64,000 bases of DNA from Neolentinus lepideus HHB14362 ss-1 (Eukaryota; Basidiomycota; Agaricomycetes; Gloeophyllales; Gloeophyllaceae). The translations under genes and the position numbers were made by a program. The notes beneath the pieces are model-generated. The model ran no database searches. It was not told where the DNA came from and saw only the letters and a program-made list of their open reading frames with translations. Shown here piece after piece: positions 33,013-45,600 of this stretch; the first letter of the stretch is position 1, and every line of letters starts with the position of its first letter. The stretch is taken from positions 68,145 through 132,144 of the forward strand of contig KV425620.1 of assembly GCA_001632425.1 (NCBI GenBank). Reading direction: 5' to 3'.

Positions 33013-35103
33013 ATGTCGCTAACGTATGATACAGGATACCCTACCCCGCGAGAGCGATTTCGAGGGGCGGTCCGAAAAGTTATCCATATGCACCGGGCGT
33101 CGACAGTGCTATCCCGGCGAGGCACTCTCATCGGCGCTGAACCGGGCATCGACCCTCGTCGCCAATCGGCATTTATGCTGTACGGCCATTTGCAGCGAGA
33201 CTGTCAGATTGAAATCACGGACTACTCGAAGACGAACTTGAGGGCGAAGAGGATGGATAACGAAGACTTTGTCGATTGGCTTAGGGACCCGGTCGAGTCT
33301 GCAAGACACCCCTGGGTCAAAGTGAGATGGATAAACGTCTCAGGTATAAGTTGGGATGTGACGAGCGCACTAGCAATGAAATACTGTAAGAGTCCAGACG
33401 GTGTAGATGAGCATCCAATGGCTAATAACGTACTCCAGCGCTTCATCCTCTGGCCTTGGAGGACATCCTGAGTCAACGGAAAACCGCCGCCTCTAAAGCC
33501 AACTATTACCCAAATCATCTCTTTCTTCGTATCCTCCGCCATACAGTTGGGGATGATTCAGAACCAGAACAAATCACTGCCAAACCTCGCTCTTCGTCCC
33601 CAATACCGATTGCGGACGATAAGTCCAAGCGCACAGTCATAAGTCAAGTACGACCGCTAGATGAGGGTTTGAATGGCCAGGAGGTGAGATCTGCCACACA
33701 TGCGCTCCGTACAGTGGGCTCAAGTAGAATCAGCCTCGTGTGTCAGCGGACACCGAGGGGTTGAGGAAAGGAGGCGTGAACGTCAACATCCAGCCTGTAT
33801 TCATATGTCTTTTCCGTGATGGTACACCGTCGCGACGTACTCAACTGGCTTAACCTTAAATCTGACGTGATACTAGGAACTGTGATTTCTATCACCCCAG
33901 ATCTCAATTTGGGTTTCACTGGAGCCATATCAGAACGTCTTCGTCTGCTTGACGGTGTTTTGCGAACAAGCTCGGATGGTTCAGTTCTGGTTGAGGGCCT
34001 TATTGATCTCAGTACGTCCTATATGACACGCGATCAATATTCCTCTCGCTTATAACGCAACGGTGGTAACTTCAGTTGTCGACAAAGCTATGGAAGTAGT
34101 CGAAGAATATCAGGGTCGGATTCTTAAGCTAGAACGGCAGGTTCTAATAAGACCCAAGATGAAGACCGTCAGATATCGTGAAGCCCTCTTCTCCCCTAAG
34201 CGCGCATTCCGCTGATGGTCCTGTGATAGTTCATATCATGTCTGGAGATCTCATTCTTCACAAGCGTACCCTCACGCCTATTCGCTCACTGATATATGGA
34301 TTGCGACGTTACGATGTCGACCGCTGCGCTGCTCTGGCGGATCCTTTCAGTGAGCAGAGTGTGCCAGCAAAGAATAACCAAGGATATCTATCGTCTACTG
34401 CTAAGACATATCTGGTCAGCCCTTCCAGTGAATTTAAATCCCCGTGTCTGTTACTGATGAATCTATAGGCGGATGTCATGGACCATATGGAATACATTCT
34501 GGCCAGCTTGGATATGTTCGATCATGTAGCGGAAAATCTGATTGATTGTACCTTCAATGTATGCCCCTTGTCTCAATATGCTATAGCTGATGCTTACCAT
34601 TTAGCAGATGGCCTCTGGCGATATGAGCCAGACAATGTATTCTCATTCTTTTATTTTTGAACGCTCTCTCCATTTCTTACCTATCTTCGTAGGCGACGCT
34701 TGATGCTCGTGACTGTGATAATGCTTCCACTCACCTTCATAAGCGGATACTTCGTACGTTCCATTCAGCCTTCGAGCGGCAGTCTCGTTTTGAATCGATT
34801 CAGGGGATGAACTTCACCCATTTCTGGGCCAAGCACACGGATCCCCCGACTAGCGATAAGTGGTACGTTTCAAGATCCAGTGCCTAATTGACGGCTATGT
34901 TACATAATCCTTCGTAGGTATTGGGCGATCTCGCTGCCTGTCGTTGGGGCCATTGCAGCGATGTTTCTATGGTCTGACTTGGTGAAGCTCAAAGATCACA
35001 TGCAAACGCGGTACCTGTTACGGCAGTCAACAAAGGTTCGTCGAATCAGTTGCAATATAGATCGCATTTTGATGCCGTATCTCAGGATCTTATGGACACA
35101 TGA
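33013..35103 (+). CDS. CorA-like Mg2+ transporter, about 11 exons
   Basis: Exon 1 is 33013-33385. Later exons splice in frame through HPLALEDILSQRKTAASK, IQPVFICLFRDG, ISITPDLNLGFTGAISERLR, a long helical stem (VDKAMEVVEEYQGRILKLERQ), a SGDLILHKRTLTPIRSLIYG segment and MDHMEYILASLDMFDHVAENL. It ends in two membrane helices (RRLMLVTVIMLPLTFISGYF and YWAISLPVVGAIAAMFLW) joined by the CorA signature Gly-Met-Asn, which an intron splits just before GMNF. The last exon encodes DLMDT then TGA at 35101-35103. CorA proteins form pentameric Mg2+ channels in the plasma or inner mitochondrial membrane; the short N-terminus lacks an obvious mitochondrial presequence. No frame defects seen. The exon border near 33700 is uncertain. 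Confidence 0.88.
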
Positions 35104-36030
35104 ATGATCATTGACAGACTGTCTAGGGCTGCATTACCTATTATTTATGGAACTTGGATTGCATGTCAGGCTGTCGCATGCCTGCAGCGCGAATCACGAA
35201 CCTTAACCCTTGCAACACCGAGGACGACGTGACGACGCTCCAAGGGCGTGGATACCAGAGCGGTGCGCAACTTGACGGATCTTATGACCCTGCGGAATAT
35301 ATACCATCAAAAGGGCTTACTCAGCTCATCACTTACCGCCGCGCGAGAGGTGTGTCAGAGGATGCCGTTGTCTTCAGTGGCGCGTACGCATGTCATGGTC
35401 AAAGCGGTGGCTCGTGTCAAGATAGAAACTGCTCTGTGTGGGCATTTGACCTGCGCCGCTCTTCGTACGTATGAGATGCCGTTTACTTTGTGTCTGCCCC
35501 GAGACTCCGCCTCGTGCCTTAATCGCTACTTCTTTCTTCCTCGAGCTCTTAGATGTTGGCGGCTACTTCCAGCACTCGGGAAAACACTTTGGGCGTGACC
35601 CTTTACTAGATTCTTGATCAGATCGAGACTCTTCCCAGCGTTGGCCCAGTCCAGCCTTGTTACCATGAGGATGATCCACGAAAACCGGACGAGATCAGTC
35701 TCTCGAAGTCTGGGAATCTGCCATGGTGTGGGTCTTGCCAATATCATTAAGAAGATGATAATACTTATGAATGCATCTATTCGGCATGTTGTGGTGGCTA
35801 CTTCAACACCTAGGTATCCGCCGGAAATGGGGCTGGCCACGCTATTGGGATCGAAAGCTACACAAGTCAGTCGCGACTGGGTCCTAGCCCAATGACATCG
35901 CCACTGACACGTCTTGCATCAATCATCGTAAACCAGGGAAACAGATGGTCGACGTATCAACTCTGATGTGATGTCTGACCGAGTTCTTCGGACAGGATTC
36001 TCATGTCATAACGCTCTAGACAACTCCATG
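35104..36030. other. convergent intergenic region
   Basis: The CorA gene and the zinc-finger gene point towards each other here. Frames at 35154-35598 (plus) and 35840-35526 (minus) have no recognisable motif. A degraded gene cannot be excluded. Confidence 0.4.
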
Positions 36031-37783
36031 TCACCTAATTGAAGAGACGATGTTCGAGCCACTCTTACCTCTCCATTCGTTTGGTTCCCAGAAAGCCAGT
36101 CCATCCCAGTAAGGTTTCCGGCTCCTGCAGAACTTCTCCAAATCTTGTCCCCATGTGGAGGGATCACCACAGGCTAGTCTGCACTTCCATGTGTCCACTG
36201 ACTTGCTCTGAAGATGTCGCCTCATAGAATTGGCAAAATTGAACCGTCGACCGCATTTGCGACGGGGGCATTGCCACCGTGGCGCGAAGTGAGCATCGAT
36301 ATGTTTTGCCAAGTCCATGCCGTGAGACTGGAGGGTTGACGCCCCGCAAGAAGCGCAGGACTTGTCGCTAACCTGAAAGATTTGACCGAGGTGAGTGTGT
36401 ATAATGAAGACAATGAGCACTCACAGTCCCATTCCATCTAGGAAATATACTCTTCAAAGCTTTCACATATTTTTCCTCCTCCAAGCGTATCTCTGGATCG
36501 CTCACGGAAATAATCCCGTCGTCGTCGCTCAGCTGGTCTTCATGAGACTCGAGTGGCTCTATATAGTGAGGCTCGACAGCTTGCACTTGCGCTGCATTCT
36601 GGCCTGCGTTACCCGTCATCATTTTGGAACCATCGGCTATATCACGAGCTAGATTTGACGAGTCCACAGTGTTGTTGCTCTCCGCTGTGTTCACCGATAA
36701 GGCTGTGTGTATCGGCATCCCAGTGTCCTCCTTCGTATCGGAGGCAGCGCTGGGAGAGTGAGAAACGACCTCACCTCCCTTGAAGTCTGAAGCGGAAACA
36801 TCGGGCTTGCGCGCAAGTGAAGCCGGAGGTTCTGAGGCTGTAGTGTCGGCAGCATCAACTGCATCAGACTTCTTCGCTCGCACTCTTCGCTTGCCTTTGG
36901 TTGAAGTAATATGACGCTTATTTAACGTGTCCTGTGATGGAGTCGGCCGGTCCACGACTGGGATTGGATTGACAGGAACGAACGCGAAAGGCCATCCTGC
37001 ATAGCCCCCGTTTCGCGTATTCTGATAATAGGGAACACTGACCGGCGGCTGCCTGATGTACGCTGATCCGGGCTGCGAAGGTACGCACTGTCGTGGGATA
37101 ATGGGCCACACTGAAGGCTGAGAATGACTAGGAGCACTCGGAACGTTCTCCCCGGGCTGCGGAATATCATCCTTGTCTACGCTCTCCTGCTGAGTACCTA
37201 CAAGAACCCTCTGGCTGCCTCGTCCTGCGCCGGCGTGAGCAGGATCAGGATCTTCGTATGAGGCTGCCGGGCGCGACACAGATTCTCGCATGGTAACTTC
37301 CGAGCGCGTTCTTCCTCGCTGACGCGCCTTACCTCTAGTCGTCTTCAGTTTCACTCCACCTGTAATGTCAGTAACGTCTGATTTTTTGCGGAGCAAAGCC
37401 TTGTAATCAAGGGGGGTAGAGTTTCGCCATTCTGGAATTCCACGACGCGCCGCATCCTGCGCGTCAAGCATTACGTCCATGAGAGCGAATTGCCTACGCT
37501 TAGGACGGGTTACAGAGACAGAGACAGAGACAGAGCCAGTTGAATCGTGTGCAGATCCGTTCCCCGAAGCTAAGTTACTGACATGGCGCTCTTGCCAGGA
37601 TGATCGGCGCTGAAATCGGGGTTCGGGTGTCGGCGACAACGATGGTGTTGGAGGCGGAGGTGTGCTGTATCCTTCCAAGAGCTGCTGACTCTGAGCTCGT
37701 CTCTGAATGCGAGCATCGAAAGAGACAGCTGACGATTGTCTTCTACGCCCTGTTCCCGGCACCGACACCTCGAAACTGGGCAT
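36031..37783 (-). CDS. C2H2-type zinc-finger protein, 2 exons
   Basis: Exons 37783-36425 and 36372-36031 (50-base-class GT-AG intron) give 566 residues. The first ~450 residues are low-complexity: Ser/Pro-rich, with basic patches (KRRQFALMDVM, KGKRRVRAKKSD) that could be nuclear localisation signals, then an acidic stretch (ESHEDQLSDDDG). The C-terminal exon carries a zinc-binding region: CASCG ... HIDAH, then CPRRKCGRRFNFANSMRRHLQS, then WKCRLACGD. The middle one fits a C2H2 finger; the first is a looser C2-H2 set. This layout suggests a nuclear DNA-binding regulator. No specific family recognised. Confidence 0.8.
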
Positions 37784-38847
37784 CAGTGCCTTTGCAATAT
37801 ATTGACGAGTAAAGACGTATTGACGAGCAGAGACGACGAGGTAGAAGGAAATAGAGGAAGTGACAGAGGGCTTACTTGGACGGCACTCGGAACTTTATAT
37901 ACTACGTTGTGCCACAAGTCGGATTACTGATCGGCGCTCGACGTCCTTTGTTCTTCGCTTTGGGTAACTTGCTACCAGAGCGATTGTTATCATCATGATC
38001 AAAGACCCCTATCATCCGAACACCGACGGTACCATCGATATCGAACAATGCAGTATCTTGATCAAACGCACGTGATCGGCGCGGCCATAGAAGGGGTGGC
38101 ATTTACGAGATCAAATCAAAGACTTGTCGGCATCGATTGTAGACTTGACCTTGATTTGCTGCCTGCTAAACGAAAACATCGTTAACATGATAACGGTAAC
38201 GTAGGAGCCCTTCACTGGTGCTTGGCAAGACTGGATGGTCCCCATGGCCATGTATGCCTTCTCGCGGCGCTCTCCGCAGCTCGACGCGTGGCGGTGGCCG
38301 AAAGGGGAAATATGCAGGCTTGTGGCAGTCCAAAGTCCAGACCACCGTCAATGAATTGGCAACGCTGTAATTTATTATAAACAACCGTATCAAGCTTCCG
38401 ACAGACGCTTCTACGCAACGGCTGCTTCTATTATCTGGTCGGGTCTGTGCCAGATCAACTGCTGGTTACTATTACTAAATGTACCTAAGTGTGCTCCTGA
38501 GCCTTCATCTCAATTCTACTGTGTAGTTGTTTCGTCTAGCACGCTGGCGTTGTGACCACTTTCATTTTTTTGCTCTGCTCACCCGTGGAGGTGCTTCATT
38601 CTTTTCTTCTTAGTTTGAAATAATTGGCGAGTCTCAAGTGCTTGCATGATCGGTGTTCAAATATGCCCATTCTCAATGCCTCATGGTATGCTTTCCGACG
38701 GTTTGTTAGAGAGTGGAATGGTTCAGAAGTCTCCTGGGTTACGTATCAACACCGACCATCTCGATTCACGAGTAAGTCGTCTATTTGTATCTGGCGGATA
38801 TCTGACAGACTTGTCTGTCAAGTACATTAGAACTTACAGAGACCGCG
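37784..38847. other. divergent promoter region
   Basis: About 1 kb between the start of the minus-strand zinc-finger gene and the plus-strand gene at 38848. No recognisable coding sequence or repeat. Confidence 0.45.
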
Positions 38848-40698
38848 ATGCCGTCCGCAGTCCCAGAGATCTCTCTGGGGCTCTATAGTACGTAGACACC
38901 TTGTCTCCTACTCAGCGCAGACGGTTAACCGCCTCTGTACAGTACTCCGAACACAGGCCACACGTTCGGCGTTCCAAATCAATTCGTCGCGACGCCGCCC
39001 ACCGCAATCCCTCCATTCGTCGTAATGCCTCGTTGTCAGGATTCGATTCTACTCAAAGCGCGCCGGGACCAGCGGTATAGATGCTCGTACGAGGCTCTGA
39101 AGACTGCCTTCAGTCATTCCGAACGCATGCCGCGCGAATCCGTCGTCCATGCCTTGGAGACCGCCGCTGCTTATATGGCTTCCATCGTAGCAGAAGCGAA
39201 GGGGAAAATTGAAGAGTTGCGTGCACAATTGGATGACGGCGCGGACTTGGACCGGCAAACGGTTGCGCACATAAAAAAAGAAAGATGGATGGTCGAGAGG
39301 CGCTGCTCGCGACTTGAGGGCGACGAGCGGCTAGTCGAGGAGAAGGTCCATACGCTCAAGGCGGATCCGCATGCTTTGCTTGCTCACCGTAGCTCCTCGA
39401 CAAGCCGCGAGTCTAGACGACGCAAGAATCTTTCCATGTTTTTCGAACGATCCCCAACGAAGGTCTTCACGTCATGTCCACGACTCTTACAACCTATACG
39501 GGTGGACGACACCTCACGCATCAGGACCGTCAAGAACTTGTCATCTCCGACACGCCTTCGCCCACAATCTCCGAGAACATTATGGAAGTCGTATCCCCTA
39601 CCTAATTTAGTGGCGTCGCCGAAATCGTCCGCCACCGCCCGTCTGCCTCCCGACGAGACGGTGAAGACACGTCCACCTTCCCGTCGATGGACTCGACAAG
39701 GAAACGTAACTCGTGGTCGCTCTGTCACTGCGTCTACTGCAAGCGAGTCCGTCTTCTCCGCGTGGGATGAAGATTGCTTCTCCAGGGACTCTCGGAGTGG
39801 GACCGCGCTGGTATACAGACCACTTAAACTATCTGAATCATCTGTGATGCACAAGCTGTCAGATGCTTTCGCCGCTGTCAAATACCCCAATCAAGATTCT
39901 GTGGGCATCCCGGGATATGTTTGGGACCTGCTGGACGACTTTGAGATGGTGGGAGAGGAAATCACCTTTGCGTTCGACCCTGAGCTTCCTCCTTCGCCTA
40001 CCTTACCCCAATTTGCGCGGCCGCTGGGCCGACGTCACTATTTCGAGGCTCAATACCCAGTCACTCCTTCCGAACCTCACTACCCACTAACGAGAGCCGA
40101 AGCACTCACGGCGCAACCGGCCTCTCCTCCCCCACCCACGCGCGGCCACTCGCGGCGTAGAACCACTGCCTTTTCGCTCACTAGGTGGACTTCATCGTCA
40201 TCGCCATCTTCACCTGCTCCTTCCTCTCATTCGCGCCCGCCTTCGACTCTACATTTGCATATCGAGTCTCCGAAAGCCGTGCGCAGGCGCTCCCAATCGC
40301 ATCCATTACCGTTGAGCTCGAACATGCTTTACGCTATACCCGAGTCACCGAACCCCGGCCTCTCGCCACCGCCGATATCCGCGTCCGTGAGATCTCAGCG
40401 ATCGAACTGGTCGCATCGCCTGCATGCAAAGTCTCTGTTCCGTCTGGGTCACGCAGAACCCTCGGGCCTTAGTCCCTCGGCCCACAGCGGTAGCCAGGAA
40501 ACGTTGTTCATCCAGGCGACTTCGCCCGACAGAGATCCTTTCTCAGCGACTACTCCGAGTCCATCACCGTACTCGATTCGGTCCGCACAAGATGTACCAC
40601 ATTCGTCGGGTGAACGAGAACGGAGTACGTCGGAGCCCTTTCGGCGGAGAGATAGCATGGTGGCCAGGTTGAAGAAGCGTTTGCACGTCTTCAAGTAA
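38848..40698 (+). CDS. uncharacterised Ser/Pro-rich basidiomycete protein, 2 exons
   Basis: A first exon at 38848 (MPSAVPEISLGLYS) joins, across a short intron with donor GTAGAC, to an exon that runs through VPNQFVATPPTAIPPF into MPRCQDSILLKARRDQ (ATG 39025) and on to 40698, for roughly 590 residues in all. Residues ~60-150 are helical and probably coiled coil (SIVAEAKGKIEELRAQLDD ... RLEGDERLVEEKVHTLK). The remainder is disordered, rich in Ser, Pro and Arg, ending in the basic RRRDSMVARLKKRLHVFK. No enzyme motif. The well-conserved-looking N-terminus argues it is a real gene. If the first exon is wrong, translation starts at 39025 (557 residues). Confidence 0.75.
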
Positions 40699-41111
40699 CA
40701 AGCATTAATATTCGTATCTCCGTTCGTTCTGCTAGGTTAATGTATTGGGTCAAGGGATCTTACCGACATCTTATATCAATAGCAGTATTTCCTTCTCTTG
40801 TAGTCCTTTTGGAGAACTGTAGGCTGCTGGTCCTTCTTCGTACGTTGCTCCATGTATCATACTTAATATATAATGTAATCGCGAGCGCTAGCCATAATAG
40901 AATCCGAAGTTTTGGCGTACCAAGAGCAATCTTAGAGAGAGCGCCCAAAGGGCATCTTAGGAAATCCCGGAGAGTGACTGGGTGCATTACCGACCCTTTC
41001 GTCCACCATATCACGGGGACGTGAGCATGTGAGAACCCATTCGAAGCCTACGCAGAGAGTTGAGCTCGACGACAAGTGCGCCGCCTGTAAAGGTAATCTT
41101 GGACGAATGTC
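40699..41111. other. convergent intergenic spacer
   Basis: 413 bases between the 3' ends of two convergent genes; no gene seen. Confidence 0.5.
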
Positions 41112-41792
41112 CTAAGCATCATCGCCAAATGATAACAATTTCTTCTCTGGCTTTTTGGCTTTCTTCTTTGAGACTTTACCGGAAGGAGCAGAGGGTGGCT
41201 CTGAGTCCTTCCTTTCATCTCGCAGATCACTGATTGCTTTCCTCTTGCCAGCCTTGGACGTCGATTTCGAAGAGGAAAATGATAGCCCAGTTCTCTCTTC
41301 GGCAGGCTTGGTCGAGGCTTTGGAATCTTTCAGTTTATCGAATGATGTTCCTTTGGATCCTTTCACTTCCTTCGCCAGAGCTTCAAAGGAATCGTCGACT
41401 GGAGCCAATCCTTTCGCTAGTAATACATTATTATCAACTCACGCCTCGCCCTAAGGAACTCAGTGCGCACCTTTCCGCCGCTCATTCTCTGCCTGCCGCT
41501 CAGTCAGATGTCTTCCTTCCTTCAGTACAATGACCTGTGGCTTCTCGTCATCAGCATCCTCTTCATCAAGCTCGTCCGCACTTCCAGGATTGTCTGGCGG
41601 ACGTTCGGGGATTAGCGGCCTCTTGGGTATTGGCGGCCGCCCGGAACCGTCGTATTCAAATTCTTCGTACTCGTCTTCGTCGTCCTGGATGCCTGCAACG
41701 CGGTTCTGGAATTTCTGGAGGAAGGAAGGAGTATGGTGCTGGTATGATAGCCGTGATGAGAGCTGAGCGCGAGTGGGCTCCTTCGGCGCCAT
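41112..41792 (-). CDS. DUF4604 (KIAA1143-like) protein, 2 exons
   Basis: Exons 41792-41471 and 41416-41112 give 208 residues. The N-terminus has LSYQHHTPSFLQKFQNRVAG, followed by an acidic stretch, then EKPQVIVLKEGRHLTERQAENERR, and the protein ends in KKPEKKLLSFGDDA. The order short hydrophobic patch, PQVxVLKxG, Lys-rich tail, LLSFxD end is the pattern of DUF4604/KIAA1143 proteins. These are small, mostly disordered eukaryotic proteins with unclear function. The start is the ATG of MAPKEP; 26 extra in-frame codons upstream are open but look non-coding. Confidence 0.85.
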
Positions 41793-42230
41793 TTTGGAAT
41801 CACGTTTCGTAAGAGGACCAAGGTAAAATCGAATAAGATATATTGAGGGACTTGATCCAGTAGATGTCAAGTTATTGGCTCGTATACCAGACGAAACACG
41901 GAAGGTGGCGGCATTGTTTGGACGTGTTAGAATCCAATATCTTTGACAAACATGTCACAATAACTTTGCCGTAAAACATTCGTCTTTCTCATGTCAGAGC
42001 ATCCTGACTTTCATGCAACTGAGGGACAGGTCGTGAAGAAGATGATCGGCGTTGGACAATACACAAAGCCAGAGGCGTCGATACACACGCACGTACACCT
42101 TGGGTTTAGTTCCCTTGTTGAAGGGTAGCTGTCGTCCGACGCGCTGAAGATATCGGTTGATCCTGAAATTTGCCATGGTATATCAATTGCATATGCACCA
42201 ATCAAGGCGCCGTCAATGCACTCTCTGCAG

Positions 42231-43647
42231 TTACTCATCCACAGCGTTTAACCAACGATCCTCGCACAGTTCGGCTGCAGTAGCCCTTTTCTCTGGCTCC
42301 CACTGCAGGAACCGTCTAATAAAGCGCAGGAACTCAGCTTTATTTTCACCATCCAGACGCGACTCCTTTGACTCGAGTGACATCTTGCGAGGGATTGGGA
42401 AGCGACTTATCCACTGTCCGTTTGTGTCGAAATAGTGCTCGTGGATTAACTGCGGGCGCCTTACACGCTCCAGGAAGGTGAGCGGTGGGGGACCCATGAT
42501 GGCGACCATTTGTGCTACATGGGGGATATTCGATTCTCTGCCAGTTGACAAGTATGGAGAGAAGAGGGGCTGATTTTCGAACATATGCCAAAGCTAGTCA
42601 CGAAGGTTGGGCACATTGTACAAGCTTCGCGTGAGAGAGAAACGAACAAACGCACGGACAGACATACCATTACGCCAGCATTCCATATATCGACGGGATA
42701 CGAAAAAGGTATTTCGAGTACGACCTCCGGCGCGCGATACGGGAATGGTTGGATGTCGTCGTAGTAGATTGTGGAAGTGTCTCCAGGACGTGTCTCACCG
42801 AAATCGCTGAGGACAATGTTGGTTATGTCATCGGAGATCGCCACATAGGGCGTCGTGTGTACAACTCTTTCGCCCTCGATCTTCCTGGGAGAGGGCTCTC
42901 GGGCTTCGAGTGCCTCAATCTCTCGAAAGACATCATCGTTATTAACACTGAGAAGAAAGTTCTCCTGGCGGAGATCTAGAGAGTGATGTGCATTTTGAGT
43001 GTCCCCAAATCCACAGGCATTGTCAAGCATGAAGCTCACCGCAATGGATTAACTTAGCCTCCGTGTGGAGAAACTTCAGTGCCTCGAGGACTTTGAGCGC
43101 GGTGAGACGAAAGAGGACGAGATCCCAATTCTGGACTTTCTGGCTGCAGACGGCGAGACTGATGCTGAGTGGCTCGAGCACAAAACATTCGTGAACCGCG
43201 CCCTCTATGCCTTCGATTGTGAAGCTGTCCCAGCATTTCTGGACTACAGGCGATTCTCCAATACAGCGTAATCGCTCGAATGCGGCCTTCTCGCGCGGGA
43301 TGCTGGGATAGTCACGTGTACAGACCTTGAGCGCCACGTATCTGTGATCCCTGTAGAAGAGCGACAGTTGATAGGTTCATGTGAGTTCCAGAGGATTGAC
43401 GGACGTACATGAGATCACGACAGAGCCAGACAGTAGCCGAGGTGCCATAGCCAAGCTTAGACAAGACTTGGTACCGAGATTGGAAGAGCTGGCCGATGCG
43501 TACGGGGTAATATGTGCTCGGGTTATACCATGAGAACTGTTCTTCTTCTACTTTCTTGGAGCCTTCCAAGAGAGTAAATCCAGAGGATGCAAGGGTGCGA
43601 GGCGGGGACATCGCTCGAGTAGAGAACCGACGCACCCAGCGAAGCAT
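42231..43647 (-). CDS. SRPK-like Ser/Arg protein kinase, 4 exons
   Basis: Exons 43647-43409, 43350-43040, 42975-42668 and 42593-42231 give 406 residues. Landmarks: YNPSTYYPVRIGQ and RYQVLSKLGYGTSATVWLCRD (SRPK-style N-lobe), YVALKV (ATP Lys), HCDLRQENFLL (catalytic loop, Cys for the usual Arg/Thr, Asp kept), SDFGETRPG, then PYRAPEVVLEIPFSYPVDIWN, HYFDTNGQWI and a C-terminal ATAAELCEDRWL. The spacer between kinase lobes is short, as in fungal SRPK-like proteins that are often secreted-effector-sized paralogues of splicing kinases. It probably phosphorylates Arg/Ser-rich proteins. All introns are GT-AG. A ~150-base tandem duplication lies in its 5' flank. Confidence 0.87.
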
Positions 43648-43669
43648 TATTATGGTGGTTGTGAGTAAG

Positions 43670-43985
43670 AATATCTCTCGGATGTAGCGGTGTGTTCAAG
43701 TTCGCGTTCTCCACTAATCTTACTTCATGCTGTCTAATCAGAAGCTAAACTGACCCGGGATGCCCGCGTCGTTACTTCTACAACAACAAGAACTTGTAGA
43801 CAACAATTACTTGAATGATCATCATTCTCTACGTAGCGGTATGCATGTTCAAGTTCTCGAGCGTCCTCGGCTAATCCTACTGGGTGCCCTCCAACTAGAA
43901 GCTTGAGCCGAGATGCCCATGGCCATCACTTCTACCAGAACAACGACTTGCGTACAATAACTAACCAAAAATCATCATTCCCTGC
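43670..43985. repeat. diverged ~149-base tandem duplication upstream of the SRPK gene
   Basis: Two units with a period of 149 bases, anchored at gtagcggt (43684 and 43833), and the start of a third near 43983. Units share gtagcgg...gttcaagttc, ctaat...tact, agaagct...gatgccc and tacttctac...aacaac in order, with many substitutions and small indels. Confidence 0.7.
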
Positions 43986-44211
43986 GGTTTCAAGCGTGCT
44001 TCTACCCACAGTAGAAGAATAACTGAACAGTATGATACATCAGGAAGGTGGCGTTCTTCTGTGGTGCTCATCATTTCATTCTTTTCCTCAACTAATGTGT
44101 CTTCTTGATGTCGTACTCGTTATTGTTAGTGCTTGACGGGAATAGCAACCACAATGCACCATGTAAAGCAGTCGGCTGCATTCCAGCTTTGTCTTTAAAT
44201 ATGTCAGTTAG

Positions 44212-44764
44212 TCACTTTTGCCGCAGAACATCGACATCCCACTCACCTCTCTTCCAGCTTCTGTAAAGCTCAGCACCCCGACTTGCCTTATGTCCTACAT
44301 ACCCAAACGATTTTATACCATCCTCTCCGGCGGCACCCAGTTGTCGACTTTTGTGAGGCTCGGGCCAGAATGGGTCCCTCGCATCAAGGCCGCTTTGAAA
44401 AAGATTGACAAGCAGGCACGTACGCTCCGTGACTGTGGATGTCTTCAGCTGAGCTAACATATATGTCAAGTTCACCGACCAAAGATTAGGGGTCCAAATC
44501 AAGTGTGTAATTAGTGAACACTGCCTTTCTGTTTGACTCTGACTCAGTACGCCGTTGCAGTGGTGTCAACCATCCGTCGACCACAAAACCTGGTACGGAG
44601 TGTGTCTCAGTGCAGCTCTACAAGATCGACGAGAATAAGAACATCATAAGCCGGAGAAATTATGCATCGTTTCACATCAATGCTGACAATACTGTGACAT
44701 TCTCTGCCAGGTGAGGGGAAGACTTGAAGCTGACTGATGAAGAGATTGCAGCTGAAGCGGATAC
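44212..44764. other. unidentified, probably degenerate coding sequence
   Basis: A minus-strand frame at 44502-44212 contains DPFWPEPHKSRQLGAAGEDG and SRGAELYRSWKRGEWDVDVL, which read like real protein. A plus-strand frame at 44514-44714 also looks protein-like (GTECVSVQLYKIDENKN). Neither can be extended into a full gene and I recognise no family. Confidence 0.25.
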
Positions 44765-44964
44765 ATCAGCTTGAGGATATTGACCTGACCTAGAGCTCAC
44801 CCAAGTAGTCTATCTTTCATGAATCATTGCAGTATCTCTACAAGTATGGGTTTATAGTGTCTTACGCATTTATTTCTGACTTGATATACCTGTTTCATCT
44901 CTCGCCTTCATTTTGGTATAACGGGTCCTACCGGACAAAATAGACAACAACTACCTCTAAACTG

Positions 44965-45600
44965 GATGTAAGCCTGTGCAACTGTGTGTAAATTAAAGCA
45001 CACTCACCTGCACAGGTTGCACACAAGGGAGACTCACTTGCACACAGCTGAACTTGGGTGCATGAATGCAATCAAGTGCAAGCAAATGTTTTTGCGTGCA
45101 AATCATGTTCTAGCCACAGCCCGTGTGCGCAAGCAACCGGTGAGCAGTGTCGGGCACGGCTCGGCTCAGCCCAAAAGCTGGGGCTCGGGATTGGCTTTCA
45201 GATGTTCCAGTGTCATCATTAGTGGGTACGGCCAGGTTCAGCTCCAGGCCGGCCAGCAGCAAACTATCCATGGAGGGATATATTACCTATTGAGAGGTAA
45301 GATTATATGTCTATCAAGTTTTTCAATTATATAAAGATGATTTAGACTGACAGATTTCCAAAACACAACATCTTTTGCCCACTAAGGAGTACAGACATGG
45401 CAGGCTTGGGCATTTGGGCCGGACTGTGCCCTATATTACCAGCAGTGAGAGGGCCGGTGGCTGCCGAAGCTTGCACACAGGCATGGGAATATCTTACTCA
45501 AGTGGATGCAGGTGAGTGCAACTAGTACTGAGTGCAATCATGTGCAAGTGAATGTAACTGCATGCATCTGTGTGCATCTGTTTGCAGCTGAATTAAAATG
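44965..45600. repeat. TGCA-motif-rich sequence with inverted arrangement
   Basis: Many copies of gtgca/tgcac occur at the two sides (44975-45110 and 45470-45590), with cactcacctgca appearing in direct orientation on the left and as its complement on the right. Dense short motifs in inverted orientation at both ends look like the subterminal repeats of a DNA transposon. I cannot define exact ends or a TSD. Confidence 0.4.

Noticed and set aside
41793..41870. 26-codon N-terminal extension of the DUF4604 protein
   Set aside because: The conserved-type start is MAPKEP at 41792; the extension has no family-like sequence and would need no splice signal.
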